Shown here piece by piece: positions 1 through 8,722 of a stretch of DNA of 64,000 nucleotides (the first letter of the stretch is position 1; each line of letters begins with the position of its first letter). Under the pieces are notes generated by a model, which did not search any database, was not told where the DNA came from, and worked only from the letters and a program-made list of their open reading frames with translations. The stretch covers positions 1 to 64,000 of the forward strand of contig CAKSPD010000006.1 of NCBI GenBank assembly GCA_934481385.1, read 5' to 3'. A program made the position numbers and the translations under genes. The stretch comes from an uncultured Oscillospiraceae bacterium (GTDB lineage Bacteria; Bacillota; Clostridia; Oscillospirales; Ruminococcaceae).

Positions 1-89
1 ATATCACATATCTTTCATTTTGTCAAGTACTTTTTTCGACTTTTTTCAAAATCTTTTTGTGATTGTCGCTTTCGTCAAGCGACTTGTTT

Positions 90-119
90 ATTATAGCATA
101 TCCTGATGCATTTTGTCAA
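90..119 (-). promoter_or_regulatory. Leftward sigma-A promoter, upstream copy of a tandem pair
   Basis: On the minus strand TTGACA (114-119) and TATAAT (90-95) are 18 bp apart. A second TTGACAAAATG begins at 26 and, 17 bp further, reads TAT at the window edge, which would be the first half of another -10 box. Tandem strong promoters of this kind are typical of rRNA or tRNA operons, so a stable RNA operon may start just left of the window; that is inference. Confidence 0.6.
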
Positions 120-239
120 TACGGCAGATTATTCAAATAATAGTAACAATTCTGCGTATAATTTATAAAATTTAAATACCATAAAAATCTATTTTCTGAA
201 AAAAAGCAAAAAAATTCTTTGCTTTTTTGTAAAATCCCC

Positions 240-268
240 TTTTCAAACAGGCATTTTTGTGTTATAAT
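240..268 (+). promoter_or_regulatory. Promoter of phosphoglucomutase gene
   Basis: A TTTTCA box (240-245) and a perfect TATAAT (263-268) are separated by 17 bp, with an AGGAGGT ribosome binding site at 286-292 before the ATG at 303. Confidence 0.65.
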
Positions 269-302
269 ATGCTTATAAATTATATAGGAGGTACATTATA
301 TT

Positions 303-2015
303 ATGTCTGAAATGGAATTATATTCACTCTGGTGTAAAAATGCCGTTGATGACAGTGACTTGCAAGAGGAACTCAAATCAATCGAAAATGATACACCGGC
401 AATAAGAGACAGATTCTATCGTGACCTTGAATTCGGCACAGGAGGTCTTAGAGGTGTAATTGGGGCAGGAACAAACAGACTTAACATTTATACCATCAGA
501 CGTGCAACACAAGGTCTTGCAAATTATGTTAAACAGGAATATAACGGGGGAAGCGTTGCTATTTCATACGACAGCAGAATAAAATCTGACGTTTTCGCAA
601 AAGCTGCCGCTGAAGTTCTCTCTGCAAACGGCATTAAGGTATACATCTATAAAGAACTGATGCCGACACCTATGCTTTCATTCGCAGTAAGAAATCTCGG
701 CTGTCAGGCCGGTATTATGGTTACAGCAAGCCACAACCCCGCAAAATATAACGGATATAAAGCTTATGGAAATGACGGCTGTCAGATTACACTCAAAGGT
801 GCTGAAATTATCCTCAGCGAAATAAATTCACTTGATATGTTCAAAGATGTAAAAACATCTGATTTCAATACAGAACTCGAAAAAGGCAACATTGAATATA
901 TCTCTCAGGAAGTTATTGACACTTATTATGAATGTGTGCTTGCTGAAGGCATCAATACAGATTTATGTGCATCAAGCGGACTCAAAGTTGTTTACACTCC
1001 TCTCAACGGAACAGGCAACAAGCCGGTAAGAACTATTTTAAAGAAAATAGGAATTACTGATGTTTCAATAGTTGAAGAACAGGAAAACCCTGACGGAAAT
1101 TTTCCAACCTGCCCGTATCCTAATCCGGAAATCCGTGAAGCTCTTGAACTCGGACTCAAAAAATGTAAAGAAGTTAAACCTGACTTGCTTCTTGCAACAG
1201 ACCCTGACTGCGACAGAGTAGGAATTGCTGTTCCTGACGGCGATAATTATGTTCTTTTCTCCGGAAATGAAGTAGGTGCATTGCTTTTTGAATATATCTG
1301 CAAACAGAGAATTGCAAAAGGAACAATGCCTGAAAATCCGATAGTTGTAAAAACAATTGTTACAACAAATATAATCAACGCTATCGCAAAGGATTACGGC
1401 GTTGAGGTTATAGACGTTCTCACAGGATTCAAATTCATAGGTGAACAAATCGGATTCCTTGAAGAAAAGGGCGAAGAAAAGAGATATATATTCGGATTTG
1501 AAGAAAGCTACGGCTATCTTTCAGGCGGATATGTTCGTGACAAGGACGCTGTAAATGCATCAATGCTCATCTGCGAAATGGCAGCATATTACAGAACACA
1601 GGGAATTTCACTTATACAGGCAAGAGAAAATCTCTATAATAAGTATGGTGTTTATTATCATACACTTCACAGCTTTACTTTTGAAGGCGAAAGCGGTATG
1701 ATTAAGATGAACAACATTATGAGCCAGCTCAGAAACAATCACCCTAAGGAAATTGCAGGCTATAAAGTTATAAGCTGTTCTGATTACAAGCTCAGCATAA
1801 CAAAAGATATTGCAACAGGTTCAGAAACAGAAATAAAACTTCCTAAATCAAATGTTCTTGCATTTGAACTTGAAGACAATCTGAAAGTTGTTGTAAGACC
1901 TTCCGGAACAGAACCAAAGATTAAGACTTACTATACAGCAAAAGCTCCGACATTCGATGACGCAAAGGAAATTGAATCAAAGCTTGCTGAAGATTTCGGA
2001 AAATTTTTTGAATAA
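303..2015 (+). CDS. pgcA: Phospho-sugar mutase (alpha-phosphoglucomutase/phosphomannomutase)
   Basis: The 570-residue protein belongs to the alpha-D-phosphohexomutase superfamily, which interconverts hexose 1- and 6-phosphates in the cytoplasm and feeds glycogen, cell wall glycan and UDP-glucose synthesis. The catalytic serine loop TASHNP is at about 141-146 (Ser143), the metal loop DPDCDRVG at about 301, the sugar-binding loop GFEESYGY at about 398 and the phosphate-binding RPSGTEPK near 531, so all four domains are present. Length and motifs fit the PgcA/YbbT-like long mutases. The start is fixed by AGGAGGT seven bases upstream. It is monocistronic, between its own promoter and a terminator shared with sigG. 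Glucose specificity over mannose is inferred from family resemblance. Confidence 0.92.
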   Translation: MSEMELYSLWCKNAVDDSDLQEELKSIENDTPAIRDRFYRDLEFGTGGLRGVIGAGTNRLNIYTIRRATQGLANYVKQEYNGGSVAISYDSRIKSDVFAKAAAEVLSANGIKVYIYKELMPTPMLSFAVRNLGCQAGIMVTASHNPAKYNGYKAYGNDGCQITLKGAEIILSEINSLDMFKDVKTSDFNTELEKGNIEYISQEVIDTYYECVLAEGINTDLCASSGLKVVYTPLNGTGNKPVRTILKKIGITDVSIVEEQENPDGNFPTCPYPNPEIREALELGLKKCKEVKPDLLLATDPDCDRVGIAVPDGDNYVLFSGNEVGALLFEYICKQRIAKGTMPENPIVVKTIVTTNIINAIAKDYGVEVIDVLTGFKFIGEQIGFLEEKGEEKRYIFGFEESYGYLSGGYVRDKDAVNASMLICEMAAYYRTQGISLIQARENLYNKYGVYYHTLHSFTFEGESGMIKMNNIMSQLRNNHPKEIAGYKVISCSDYKLSITKDIATGSETEIKLPKSNVLAFELEDNLKVVVRPSGTEPKIKTYYTAKAPTFDDAKEIESKLAEDFGKFFE

Positions 2016-2027
2016 TTAAAAATCAAA

Positions 2028-2058
2028 GGGCGGATTTTAAAAATCCGCCCGATTTTTG
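2028..2058. terminator. Bidirectional terminator between pgcA and sigG
   Basis: GGGCGGATTT and AAATCCGCCC form a 10-bp stem with a 3-nt loop, followed by GATTTTTG on the plus strand and by a T-rich stretch on the minus strand. It serves both convergent genes. Confidence 0.85.
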
Positions 2059-2832
2059 TTATATGGAATTTTTTATCTGATTTATGGCATTTTTTTCAAT
2101 TCTTGAAACCTGTGCCTGAGAAATTCCTACTTCCGAGGCAACTTCTGTCTGTGTTTTACCTTTGAAAAACCGCAGAAAGAGAATATTTTTTTCACGTTCT
2201 CCAAGAGAATTTACAGCATCACGGATTAAAATTTCATTAAGACTGCTCTCCATATCATTTTTATCGCTAATCTGGTCCATTACATATAAAGTATCTCCCG
2301 AATCGGAATAAACAGGTTCATAAAGCGAAATGGGTTCACTTATGCTTTCAAGTGCAATCACAACATCTGCACGCTTTGCTCCTATTTCACTTGCAATTTC
2401 TTCTATATCAGGTTCACGCTGATTCTGAGATGCAAGCTTTTCCCTCGCCTGCATCGCACGGTACGCAAGGTCACGAAGTGAACGGCTCACTTTAATCTGA
2501 CTGTAATCACGCAGATAGCGTCTTAATTCTCCGCTAATCATAGGAACACAGTATGTTGAAAAGCGAACTTCTTTTGAAAGGTCAAAATTATTTATAGCCT
2601 TTATAAGACCTATTACACCTATCTGAAACAAATCATCAATATCTTCTCCCCTGCCCGTAAACTTCTGGATAACACTGAGAACAAGCCTGAGGTTTCCCTG
2701 TATAAGCTTGTCTTTAGCCTCCTTGCTTCCTGTACGCTGAATTTCTTCAAGAAGTTTTATTTTTTCGCTTTCCTTGAGAACAACAAGCTGAGAAGTATTT
2801 ATTCCGGAAATAACTACCTTATTATATGACAT
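2059..2832 (-). CDS. sigG: RNA polymerase sporulation sigma factor SigG
   Basis: This 257-residue sigma-70 family protein directs late forespore transcription in spore formers. The N-terminus MSYNKV, the region 2 core NLRLVLSVIQKF and RFSTYCVPMISGE, and the region 4 helix-turn-helix ISQAQVSRIEKNA match SigG closely, more so than SigF. A longer frame begins upstream, but the start at 2832 is preferred because GGGAGTG lies eight bases before it and the known SigG N-terminus aligns there. It is monocistronic here; in Bacillus and Clostridium it normally follows spoIIGA-sigE, which is absent. A possible SigF-type promoter lies upstream. Confidence 0.9.
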   Translation of the reverse strand: MSYNKVVISGINTSQLVVLKESEKIKLLEEIQRTGSKEAKDKLIQGNLRLVLSVIQKFTGRGEDIDDLFQIGVIGLIKAINNFDLSKEVRFSTYCVPMISGELRRYLRDYSQIKVSRSLRDLAYRAMQAREKLASQNQREPDIEEIASEIGAKRADVVIALESISEPISLYEPVYSDSGDTLYVMDQISDKNDMESSLNEILIRDAVNSLGEREKNILFLRFFKGKTQTEVASEVGISQAQVSRIEKNAINQIKNSI

Positions 2833-2856
2833 AAAAAATTCACTCCCGACAAATTT

Positions 2857-2879
2857 CAATAATACATTATTTATTATTG
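2857..2879. repeat. Inverted repeat in the sigG 5' region
   Basis: Perfect 8-bp arms CAATAATA and TATTATTG flank a 7-nt centre, between the sigG ribosome site and its upstream region. It may be an operator or an mRNA hairpin; in AT-rich DNA it may also be chance. Confidence 0.4.
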
Positions 2880-2900
2880 ACGAAAAACATGGAAGTAATC
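2872..2900 (-). promoter_or_regulatory. Candidate SigF-type promoter of sigG
   Basis: On the minus strand GATTA, 14 bp, then GTCAATAATA resembles the SigF consensus GYWTA-N15-GGNRANAHTR with two mismatches and a spacer one base short. sigG is SigF-dependent in Bacillus subtilis, which makes the match meaningful but not proof. Confidence 0.35.
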
Positions 2901-2950
2901 AGAGGAAATTTATGTATTAAAGTTAAAACAAAAAAATTTCTTTATGAGTA

Positions 2951-2979
2951 TTGACAAATTTGAAAAACGGTGATATAAT
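2951..2979 (+). promoter_or_regulatory. Consensus promoter of rpmE
   Basis: TTGACA (2951-2956), 17 bp, TATAAT (2974-2979), with TG one base before the -10 (extended -10). All twelve hexamer positions match sigma-A. Confidence 0.9.
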
Positions 2980-2985
2980 TTAATT

Positions 2986-3061
2986 CGAATGTATAACGTA
3001 GGTACTACTGTCATATCTGTTTGATGGGCTACTTCTCGGTTTGCATAATTTTTTCTCAAGA
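2986..3061 (+). ncRNA. Possible 5' leader RNA of rpmE
   Basis: About 75 transcribed bases separate the rpmE promoter from its ribosome site, long for a 67-codon gene. Short complementary segments are visible (GTAG with CTAC enclosing ATC-TGTTT-GAT). L31 autoregulatory leaders are known in Firmicutes. I cannot confirm the consensus by eye. Confidence 0.35.
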
Positions 3062-3075
3062 AAGAGGTGAAACAC

Positions 3076-3279
3076 ATGAAGAAAGGTATTCATCCTGAAT
3101 TTGTAAAAACTACTATTACCTGCCATTGCGGTAATGTTATGGAAACTATGTCCACAAAGGAAAATATTAAGGTTGAAATCTGCTCTAAGTGCCACCCGTT
3201 CTATACCGGCAAGCAGAAGCTCGTTGATACAGGCGGTCGTGTTGACAGATTCAAAAAGAGATTCAATATGGACAAGTAA
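3076..3279 (+). CDS. rpmE: 50S ribosomal protein L31, zinc-binding type
   Basis: This 67-residue protein of the large ribosomal subunit starts MKKGIHPEF and carries the zinc-type cysteines in CHCG and [13 protein letters not shown]. This separates it from the Zn-independent paralogue. A GTG nine bases upstream is part of the ribosome site AAGAGGTGA, so the ATG at 3076 is the start. It is monocistronic, with a consensus promoter, a long leader and its own terminator. Confidence 0.95.
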   Translation: MKKGIHPEFVKTTITCHCGNVMETMSTKENIKVEICSKCHPFYTGKQKLVDTGGRVDRFKKRFNMDK

Positions 3280-3293
3280 TCTATCCGAACAAC

Positions 3294-3316
3294 GGCGGTC
3301 TAAGACCGCCTTTTTT
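3294..3316 (+). terminator. Terminator of rpmE
   Basis: GGCGGTC and GACCGCC form a 7-bp GC-rich stem with a 3-nt loop, followed directly by six T residues. Confidence 0.88.
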
Positions 3317-3334
3317 CGTCAGGCAGGTGTTATA

Positions 3335-3982
3335 ATGAACAACTATTATACAATTGCAGACAAGGCAGAAGCCTCTTTCACTGAAAAACGTTCCGAATTT
3401 ATAGGATATATCGCCCCTGTCACAACAAATGATGAAGCTGTCAGATTTATCGAAAGCATACGGGAAAAACACCGCAAGGCTACTCATAATGTCTATGCCT
3501 ATATTTTAAGAAATGACAACATATCAAGATATTCAGATGACGGCGAACCTCAGGGAACGGCAGGAATACCTGTCTTTGATGTTCTCAGAAAAAGAAATCT
3601 CACTGATGTCTGCATAGTTGTGACACGATATTTCGGAGGCATTCTCCTCGGCGGAGGAGGGCTTGTAAGAGCATATTCACACTGTGCCTCAATTGCATGC
3701 GACAGTGCTGAAATTATGAATATGTGCCACTGCACCCGCATAAATATTTCTGTTGATTATTCAGTTTATGGAAAGATTTCATATATTATCCCCAGATATG
3801 AAGTTATTACAGTATCTTCTGATTTCGGTGACAAAATAAATCTTGAACTGCTTGTAACCGATGAATCCCGTGAAAACCTCTTTAAAGAGCTTGTAAATAT
3901 TTCCAACGGAAATATTACGATTGAATACAAAGAGGAACTGTTTGAAGATTTTTCATCAGTAAAAAATAAAAATTCTTCATAA
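3335..3982 (+). CDS. YigZ/IMPACT family protein
   Basis: This 215-residue protein is of the UPF0029/IMPACT family (YigZ, YvyE). Visible are the family signatures SEFIGYIAPV, KATHNVYAY, SDDGEPQGTAG and RYFGGILLGGGGLVRAY; the last is the most conserved stretch. A second ferredoxin-like domain occupies about the last 80 residues. Its role is unsettled; eukaryotic IMPACT acts on translational control. The frame is open further upstream through the rpmE terminator, but AGGTG at 3325-3329 fixes the ATG at 3335. dnaG and sigA follow, with 16 bases to dnaG. Confidence 0.88.
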   Translation: MNNYYTIADKAEASFTEKRSEFIGYIAPVTTNDEAVRFIESIREKHRKATHNVYAYILRNDNISRYSDDGEPQGTAGIPVFDVLRKRNLTDVCIVVTRYFGGILLGGGGLVRAYSHCASIACDSAEIMNMCHCTRINISVDYSVYGKISYIIPRYEVITVSSDFGDKINLELLVTDESRENLFKELVNISNGNITIEYKEELFEDFSSVKNKNSS

Positions 3983-3998
3983 TGTCCGGAGGTATTAT

Positions 3999-5732
3999 AT
4001 GCAAAAAAATGATGAATTTCTGTATCAGCTCAAATCAGCCAATCCGATTGAAACGGTTGTCGGCTCATATGTAAACCTGTTAAGACAGGGACATAACTAT
4101 GTATGTGCCTGTCCTTTTCATTCTGAAAAAACACCGTCATGCACAGTTTTTACAGATACACAGAGCTTTTATTGTTTTGGTTGCGGTGCAGGCGGAGATG
4201 TCATAACATTTGTAATGGGAATAGAAAACCTTGAATTTTCCGAAGCAGTAAAACTGCTTGCCGAACGTTCAGGACTGCAAGTTCCCGAACATAGTCATGA
4301 TGAAAGCTATGCTGATAAAAAAAGAAGAATATATGAAGCAAACCGTGAGGCAGGAAATTATTTTTATCTGAATATGATAAAAGGTTCAGACAAAAGAGGA
4401 CTTGCATATTTTGTAAACAGAAAACTCACACCGCAGACAATAAAGAAATATGGTCTTGGATATGCTCCTGATTCATGGGACAGCCTGTACAAACATATGA
4501 AGTCAAAAGGTTTCAGCGATGAAACGCTAATTGATGCATGGCTTTGTGCGAAATCCGAAAAAAACGGAAAATTCTATGATATATTCCGCAACCGTGTAAT
4601 GTTCCCGATAATTGACCTGAGAGGAAATATTATCGGATTCGGAGGACGTGTTCTTGATGATTCAAAGCCAAAATATCTGAATACAAACAAAACACTTGTA
4701 TTCGATAAAGGCAACAATCTGTTTTCACTGAACTTTGCAAGAAATTCAGCGTCCAAGAAACTTATTCTTGCTGAAGGATATATGGACGTAATAATGCTTA
4801 ATCAGGCAGGTTTTGACAACGCTGTTGCAACTCTCGGAACTTCTGTAACATCATCACATGCAGTAAAGCTTAAACGATACTGCGATGAACTTCTTCTCTG
4901 TTATGACAGCGACAACGCAGGTCAGAAAGCATCTCAGAGAGCAATAAATATTCTGTCCGAAGCTGGAATATCTGCAAAGATTATAAAAATGGAAGATGCA
5001 AAAGACCCCGATGAATATATAAAGAAATTCGGTGCAGACCGTTTCAGAAGGCTTACGGACGATTCAGAAGATGCAAATTTATTTATGCTTGAAAGATGTG
5101 CAGAAAACATAGATATAAATACCGAACAGGGAAAAATAGAATTTATCAAACGTGCAGTCAGATTTCTTGCAGGAATACAAAATACTATCGAACGTGATAT
5201 ATACATATCAAAAACTGTCGAAAAAAGTGGTATTTCGAGGGATATACTCAAAAGCCATATTGATGCTGAAATCCGCAGAAATACCAGAACCGAGAAAAAA
5301 CGTGAATGGAACAACGTAGTTGCTGAAACTTTCAGAAGTGATGAAATAAATCCGGAATCGGTTTCACACCGCAGGGAAGCCAGTGCAGAAGAAGAAATTA
5401 TCCGCTATCTTCTGAAATATCCGGAGAGAATAGATATTATTTCCAAAAAAGCTCCGCCGGAAATTTTCATCACTAATTTCAATAAAAAACTATATTCCGC
5501 CCTCTGCCGTATTATGAAAGAATCAGAGCATTTCACAGTATCAATGCTTGCAGATGAATTTTCACTTGCAGAAATGGGAAGAATAAGCGGAATAGAGGCG
5601 AAAAACAAGGATATTACCGCATCTGAACAGGGTTTTGAAGAATGTGCGGAAGTTCTGAAGTCTTATAATAAGAATGAAAATCTTTCCGATGAATCAATTC
5701 TGGAAAGATTTCAAAAAAAAGGTAAAAAATAA
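3999..5732 (+). CDS. dnaG: DNA primase
   Basis: This 577-residue primase makes the RNA primers for replication. The N-terminal CHC2 zinc ribbon has Cys38, His41, Cys59 and Cys62. The TOPRIM catalytic core shows the EGYMDVI glutamate and the acidic [11 protein letters not shown] motif in the middle. The less conserved C-terminal part should bind the DnaB helicase. GGAGGT lies five bases before the ATG. It precedes sigA with a 17-bp gap, the classical macromolecular synthesis operon, here led by a yigZ-type gene instead of rpsU. Confidence 0.95.
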   Translation: MQKNDEFLYQLKSANPIETVVGSYVNLLRQGHNYVCACPFHSEKTPSCTVFTDTQSFYCFGCGAGGDVITFVMGIENLEFSEAVKLLAERSGLQVPEHSHDESYADKKRRIYEANREAGNYFYLNMIKGSDKRGLAYFVNRKLTPQTIKKYGLGYAPDSWDSLYKHMKSKGFSDETLIDAWLCAKSEKNGKFYDIFRNRVMFPIIDLRGNIIGFGGRVLDDSKPKYLNTNKTLVFDKGNNLFSLNFARNSASKKLILAEGYMDVIMLNQAGFDNAVATLGTSVTSSHAVKLKRYCDELLLCYDSDNAGQKASQRAINILSEAGISAKIIKMEDAKDPDEYIKKFGADRFRRLTDDSEDANLFMLERCAENIDINTEQGKIEFIKRAVRFLAGIQNTIERDIYISKTVEKSGISRDILKSHIDAEIRRNTRTEKKREWNNVVAETFRSDEINPESVSHRREASAEEEIIRYLLKYPERIDIISKKAPPEIFITNFNKKLYSALCRIMKESEHFTVSMLADEFSLAEMGRISGIEAKNKDITASEQGFEECAEVLKSYNKNENLSDESILERFQKKGKK

Positions 5733-5749
5733 ATCAGGAGGATTGCTTT

Positions 5750-6841
5750 ATGGAAACAAAAAAGAATACTATGGAAGCCCTCATGGAACAGGGAAAAACA
5801 AACGGCGTTATAACTACCAAGGAAATCATGGACGCTCTCGAAAATTTCGAGGACGAAGAACAGATTGATGACAAAATAGACACTTTCTATAATGACTGCA
5901 AAAACCTCAACATAAAAATAGTTGAAGACTATCCCCTTGATGCTGACCTGTCCTCAAATATAGACGTACCTACAAATGATGAACTTGAGCTTTCACTTTC
6001 AACAGAGGGAATAGCTATCGATGACCCTGTAAAAATATACCTCAAGGAAATAGGCAGAGTTCCGCTTCTTACTACCGAAGAAGAAACCGAACTTGCAAAA
6101 AGAATGGTAAAGGGTGACCCTGAAGCTAAAAAAAGACTCTCCGAAGCAAATCTGCGTCTTGTTGTAAGTATAGCAAAAAAATATGTGGGCAGAGGAATGC
6201 AGTTCCTTGACCTTATTCAGGAGGGAAACCTCGGACTTATAAAGGCTGTTGAAAAATTTGACTACACAAAGGGATTCAAGTTTTCAACATACGCTACATG
6301 GTGGATAAGACAGGCTATAACAAGAGCAATTGCAGACCAGGCAAGAACTATCAGAATTCCTGTTCATATGGTTGAAACAATAACAAAGGTCAAAAAGGTA
6401 TCAAGTCAGCTCCTCCACGAAAACGGACGTGACCCGTCACCGGAAGAAATCGCAAAGGAACTTGATATGCCTGTTGATAAAGTAAGAGAAATAATGCGAA
6501 TAGCACAGGACCCTGTATCGCTTGAAACTCCGATAGGTGAGGAGGAGGACAGCCATCTCGGTGACTTTATACAGGACGAAGATGCTCCTGCACCTGCTGA
6601 GGCAGCCTCACATACACTTCTTAAAGAACAGCTCAATGAAGTTCTCAATACACTTACAGAACGTGAAGCCAAGGTACTTAAATTAAGATTCGGACTTGAA
6701 GACGGAAAATCACGTACCCTTGAAGAAGTAGGACAGCGTTTTGAAGTAACACGGGAACGTATACGTCAGATTGAAGCCAAAGCTCTCAGAAAGCTCCGCC
6801 ACCCGAGCAGAAGTAAAAAAGTAAAGGATTTTCTTGAATAA
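5750..6841 (+). CDS. sigA: Primary RNA polymerase sigma factor SigA (RpoD)
   Basis: This 363-residue primary sigma factor has an acidic N-terminal region 1.1, region 1.2 ([16 protein letters not shown]), the region 2 core ([27 protein letters not shown] and the -10 recognition [13 protein letters not shown]), and region 4 ending in the helix-turn-helix [16 protein letters not shown]. The long non-conserved insert of proteobacterial RpoD is absent, as usual in Firmicutes. AGGAGG lies eight bases upstream. It is co-transcribed with dnaG. The hairpin after it has no T-run on this strand. Confidence 0.96.
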   Translation: METKKNTMEALMEQGKTNGVITTKEIMDALENFEDEEQIDDKIDTFYNDCKNLNIKIVEDYPLDADLSSNIDVPTNDELELSLSTEGIAIDDPVKIYLKEIGRVPLLTTEEETELAKRMVKGDPEAKKRLSEANLRLVVSIAKKYVGRGMQFLDLIQEGNLGLIKAVEKFDYTKGFKFSTYATWWIRQAITRAIADQARTIRIPVHMVETITKVKKVSSQLLHENGRDPSPEEIAKELDMPVDKVREIMRIAQDPVSLETPIGEEEDSHLGDFIQDEDAPAPAEAASHTLLKEQLNEVLNTLTEREAKVLKLRFGLEDGKSRTLEEVGQRFEVTRERIRQIEAKALRKLRHPSRSKKVKDFLE

Positions 6842-6842
6842 T

Positions 6843-6869
6843 AAAAAAAGCCGGTCAGAAATGACCGGC
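6843..6869 (-). terminator. Terminator of the cohesin-like lipoprotein gene
   Basis: GCCGGTCA and TGACCGGC flank a 4-nt loop. A run of seven T residues follows on the minus strand, none on the plus strand, so it mainly ends the leftward transcript and may only slow readthrough from sigA. Confidence 0.8.
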
Positions 6870-6879
6870 ATATTAATAA

Positions 6880-7848
6880 TCAGCTGAGATTTCCGTCAGA
6901 AATCTTTTCAAATTCTCCCACAGCATAAGCACTGTCAATTGTTATGGCATTTTCGTCATATTCAAAATTGAAGTTTACAGCACAGATTCCGGGATTGTTT
7001 TTAATATCGAATTTGATAACAGCTTCCTGTCCCTGTTTAGCCTCAACATTTTCAGCAATTACAGTAAATCCGTCATCAGGAATTGTCTGACTTTCAGCAG
7101 GAGTGTTTACATAGATATAACCGTTGACAGTATTGTCAGGGTCAACAGACTTTCCTATAACTTCAGGGTCATAGCATGCAAAGTCAGGCCATGTGATATT
7201 GATAGGATATTTTCCGTCCGGAATATCCTCATTGACTTTAACCTTTACTTCAATGAATGTATCATTGAATGTATAGTTCTTGCTTTCAGAAACATCAAGC
7301 CACATTGCGTTGAAAGTTTTCATATTTGACTGATAACTTGAATTTCCGGAAGAAGTGGTAGTTTCAGATGAACTGCCTGAATTGCCTGAATTATTTGGAT
7401 TTGTAACAACTTCAGTCTTTCTGACAACTTCAGTTACATTTACGACAGTGGTAACAACAGCACCGCCTGCTTCTGTAACAGGAGTACCTGCACTGTCAGT
7501 AACAACAGCCTGAGTAGTAACAACAGCACCGCCTGCCTCTGTAACATCAGCAATTTCAGTAACAGCAGAACCCTTAGCATCAGTAACAACTGCAACGGAA
7601 GTAACAGCCGGCTGGGAATCAGAAGAAGAATCAGTAGCCGGAGCAGTAGGGTCAGGGTTATCAAGAGAATTACCGGAAGTAGAAGGTTCACCGTAAGTAA
7701 ATTTCAGACCGGGTTTCTGAACAGCAGCAATCTGGGATTCATCAAGAGATGATTCAGAAGAGGAGTTATTTTTATCACCGCAACCACCGAAAGATGCAAG
7801 AATCATACCTGAAAGAACAAGAGCAGACAACAATCTGTAATTTTTCAT
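6880..7848 (-). CDS. Lipoprotein with Thr/Val-rich repeats and cohesin-like segments
   Basis: The 322-residue protein begins with a lipoprotein signal ending at Cys23 (ASFGGC). Next comes a Ser/Asp/Thr/Val-rich region of about 130 residues containing two copies of VTEAGGAVVTT. The C-terminal 150 residues have two parts. The first (around FIEVKVKV, DGKYPINITW, VNGYIYV) resembles the second half of a cohesin domain. The last 60 (around AKQGQEAVIKFDIKNNPG, FEYDENAI) resemble the first half and then the protein stops. It could be a permuted or truncated cohesin, or another immunoglobulin-like fold. The start is at 7848 because the longer frame has no ribosome site; AAAGGAA precedes this ATG. Confidence 0.65.
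   Translation of the reverse strand: MKNYRLLSALVLSGMILASFGGCGDKNNSSSESSLDESQIAAVQKPGLKFTYGEPSTSGNSLDNPDPTAPATDSSSDSQPAVTSVAVVTDAKGSAVTEIADVTEAGGAVVTTQAVVTDSAGTPVTEAGGAVVTTVVNVTEVVRKTEVVTNPNNSGNSGSSSETTTSSGNSSYQSNMKTFNAMWLDVSESKNYTFNDTFIEVKVKVNEDIPDGKYPINITWPDFACYDPEVIGKSVDPDNTVNGYIYVNTPAESQTIPDDGFTVIAENVEAKQGQEAVIKFDIKNNPGICAVNFNFEYDENAITIDSAYAVGEFEKISDGNLS
7451..7546. repeat. Direct repeat encoding VTEAGGAVVTT
   Basis: Two 30-bp copies at 7451-7480 and 7517-7546 differ at one base and lie 66 bp (22 codons) apart, in frame within the lipoprotein gene. Confidence 0.85.
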
Positions 7849-7897
7849 TTTATTATGTTCCTTTCCAACAAATATATATAAGTATTTACAGTTATTA

Positions 7898-7926
7898 ATT
7901 ATATACAAAAAAAATAATATTGTCAA
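7898..7926 (-). promoter_or_regulatory. Consensus promoter of the lipoprotein gene
   Basis: On the minus strand TTGACA (7921-7926), 17 bp, TATAAT (7898-7903), all twelve positions consensus. The 5' leader would be about 45 bases. Confidence 0.85.
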
Positions 7927-8031
7927 GAGGTTTCCGCAAATGTAACTCTTTGGTAATAATTTCAACACACAACTATCGCATTTAATGTTCATAATAAATA
8001 AACAGTAAAACCTTGAAAGGAATGACAGGCG

Positions 8032-8706
8032 ATGAAAAAAAAGATATTAAAAACGATTGCAATAGTTCTGATTACAGCGTTGTGCGGTGTACTTCTTTAC
8101 TATACAGTACCGCTTGTAAAGCTTGTTTATACAGAAGAAGGACGCATACTGCTTGATGAAAAAATTCAGAGTTTCGGGATTTTCGCACCTCTGATATTTG
8201 TGGGAATGGAAATACTCCAGATAGTTCTTGCATTTATTCCGGGAGCACCTGTTGATATAATAGGAGGGGTTCTTTTCGGAAAACTGTGGGGAAGTGTGCT
8301 TTGCTTTGTCGGAATATTTACAGGAACTATGATAGTTTTCTATCTTGTAAGAATTTTCGGGAAACCGCTTGTTGAAAAGATTTTTCCGAAAGAAAAGCTT
8401 GAAAATCATCGTATTCTGAAAAATGAAAAAAAGCTTTCAGCAATAATTTTCATATTGTTTCTTATTCCCGGAACACCAAAAGACTTTCTGACATATATAT
8501 CAGCACTGACAGATATAAAACCTGTAAAATTTATGCTTATAACAGCAGTTGCAAGAACACCCTCAATGATATGTTCTGTAATAATGGGAAACAGTTTTTT
8601 TGAAGGAAAATTCACAACAGGAATAATTCTCTTTGCAGTAATTATTGTTTTAAGCATTTTAGGATATTTTATCAAGACAAAAGTTCTGGACAAACACCAA
8701 AAATAA
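8032..8706 (+). CDS. TVP38/TMEM64 family membrane protein
   Basis: This 224-residue polytopic protein belongs to the SNARE-associated/VTT (DedA-like) superfamily. It shows an N-terminal transmembrane helix, the hydrophobic re-entrant segment with EILQIVLAFIPGAPVDIIGG and LFGKLWGS, then FILFLIPGTPKDFLTYISALT and a C-terminal helix. The paired proline-glycine motifs (IPGAP, IPGTPKD) are the family signature. VTT proteins are linked to lipid scrambling and membrane homeostasis; the substrate here is unknown. Candidate ribosome sites are GAAAGG at 8015 and GACAGGCG next to the ATG. A DUF445 gene follows after 16 bases, so the two are probably co-transcribed. Confidence 0.85.
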   Translation: MKKKILKTIAIVLITALCGVLLYYTVPLVKLVYTEEGRILLDEKIQSFGIFAPLIFVGMEILQIVLAFIPGAPVDIIGGVLFGKLWGSVLCFVGIFTGTMIVFYLVRIFGKPLVEKIFPKEKLENHRILKNEKKLSAIIFILFLIPGTPKDFLTYISALTDIKPVKFMLITAVARTPSMICSVIMGNSFFEGKFTTGIILFAVIIVLSILGYFIKTKVLDKHQK

Positions 8707-8722
8707 GAAAGGATTAAATTAA

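Larger units (their letters stand above)
1..302. other. Intergenic region with leftward tandem promoters
   Basis: No coding region is visible. The right part holds the promoter and ribosome site of the phosphoglucomutase gene. The left part holds two leftward TTGACA boxes (revcomp of 114-119 and of 21-26), a small GTCGCTT/AAGCGAC hairpin at 65-83 and an A/T-rich hairpin at 204-224 followed by T residues. The gene served by the leftward promoters lies outside the window. Confidence 0.7.

Noticed and set aside
2980..3195. 71-codon frame antisense to the rpmE leader
   Set aside because: It lies across the rpmE promoter region on the other strand without a ribosome site.
7440..7691. Leucine-rich antisense frame
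   Set aside because: It is the third-frame shadow of the repetitive Thr/Val region of the lipoprotein gene; no ribosome site and low-complexity composition.
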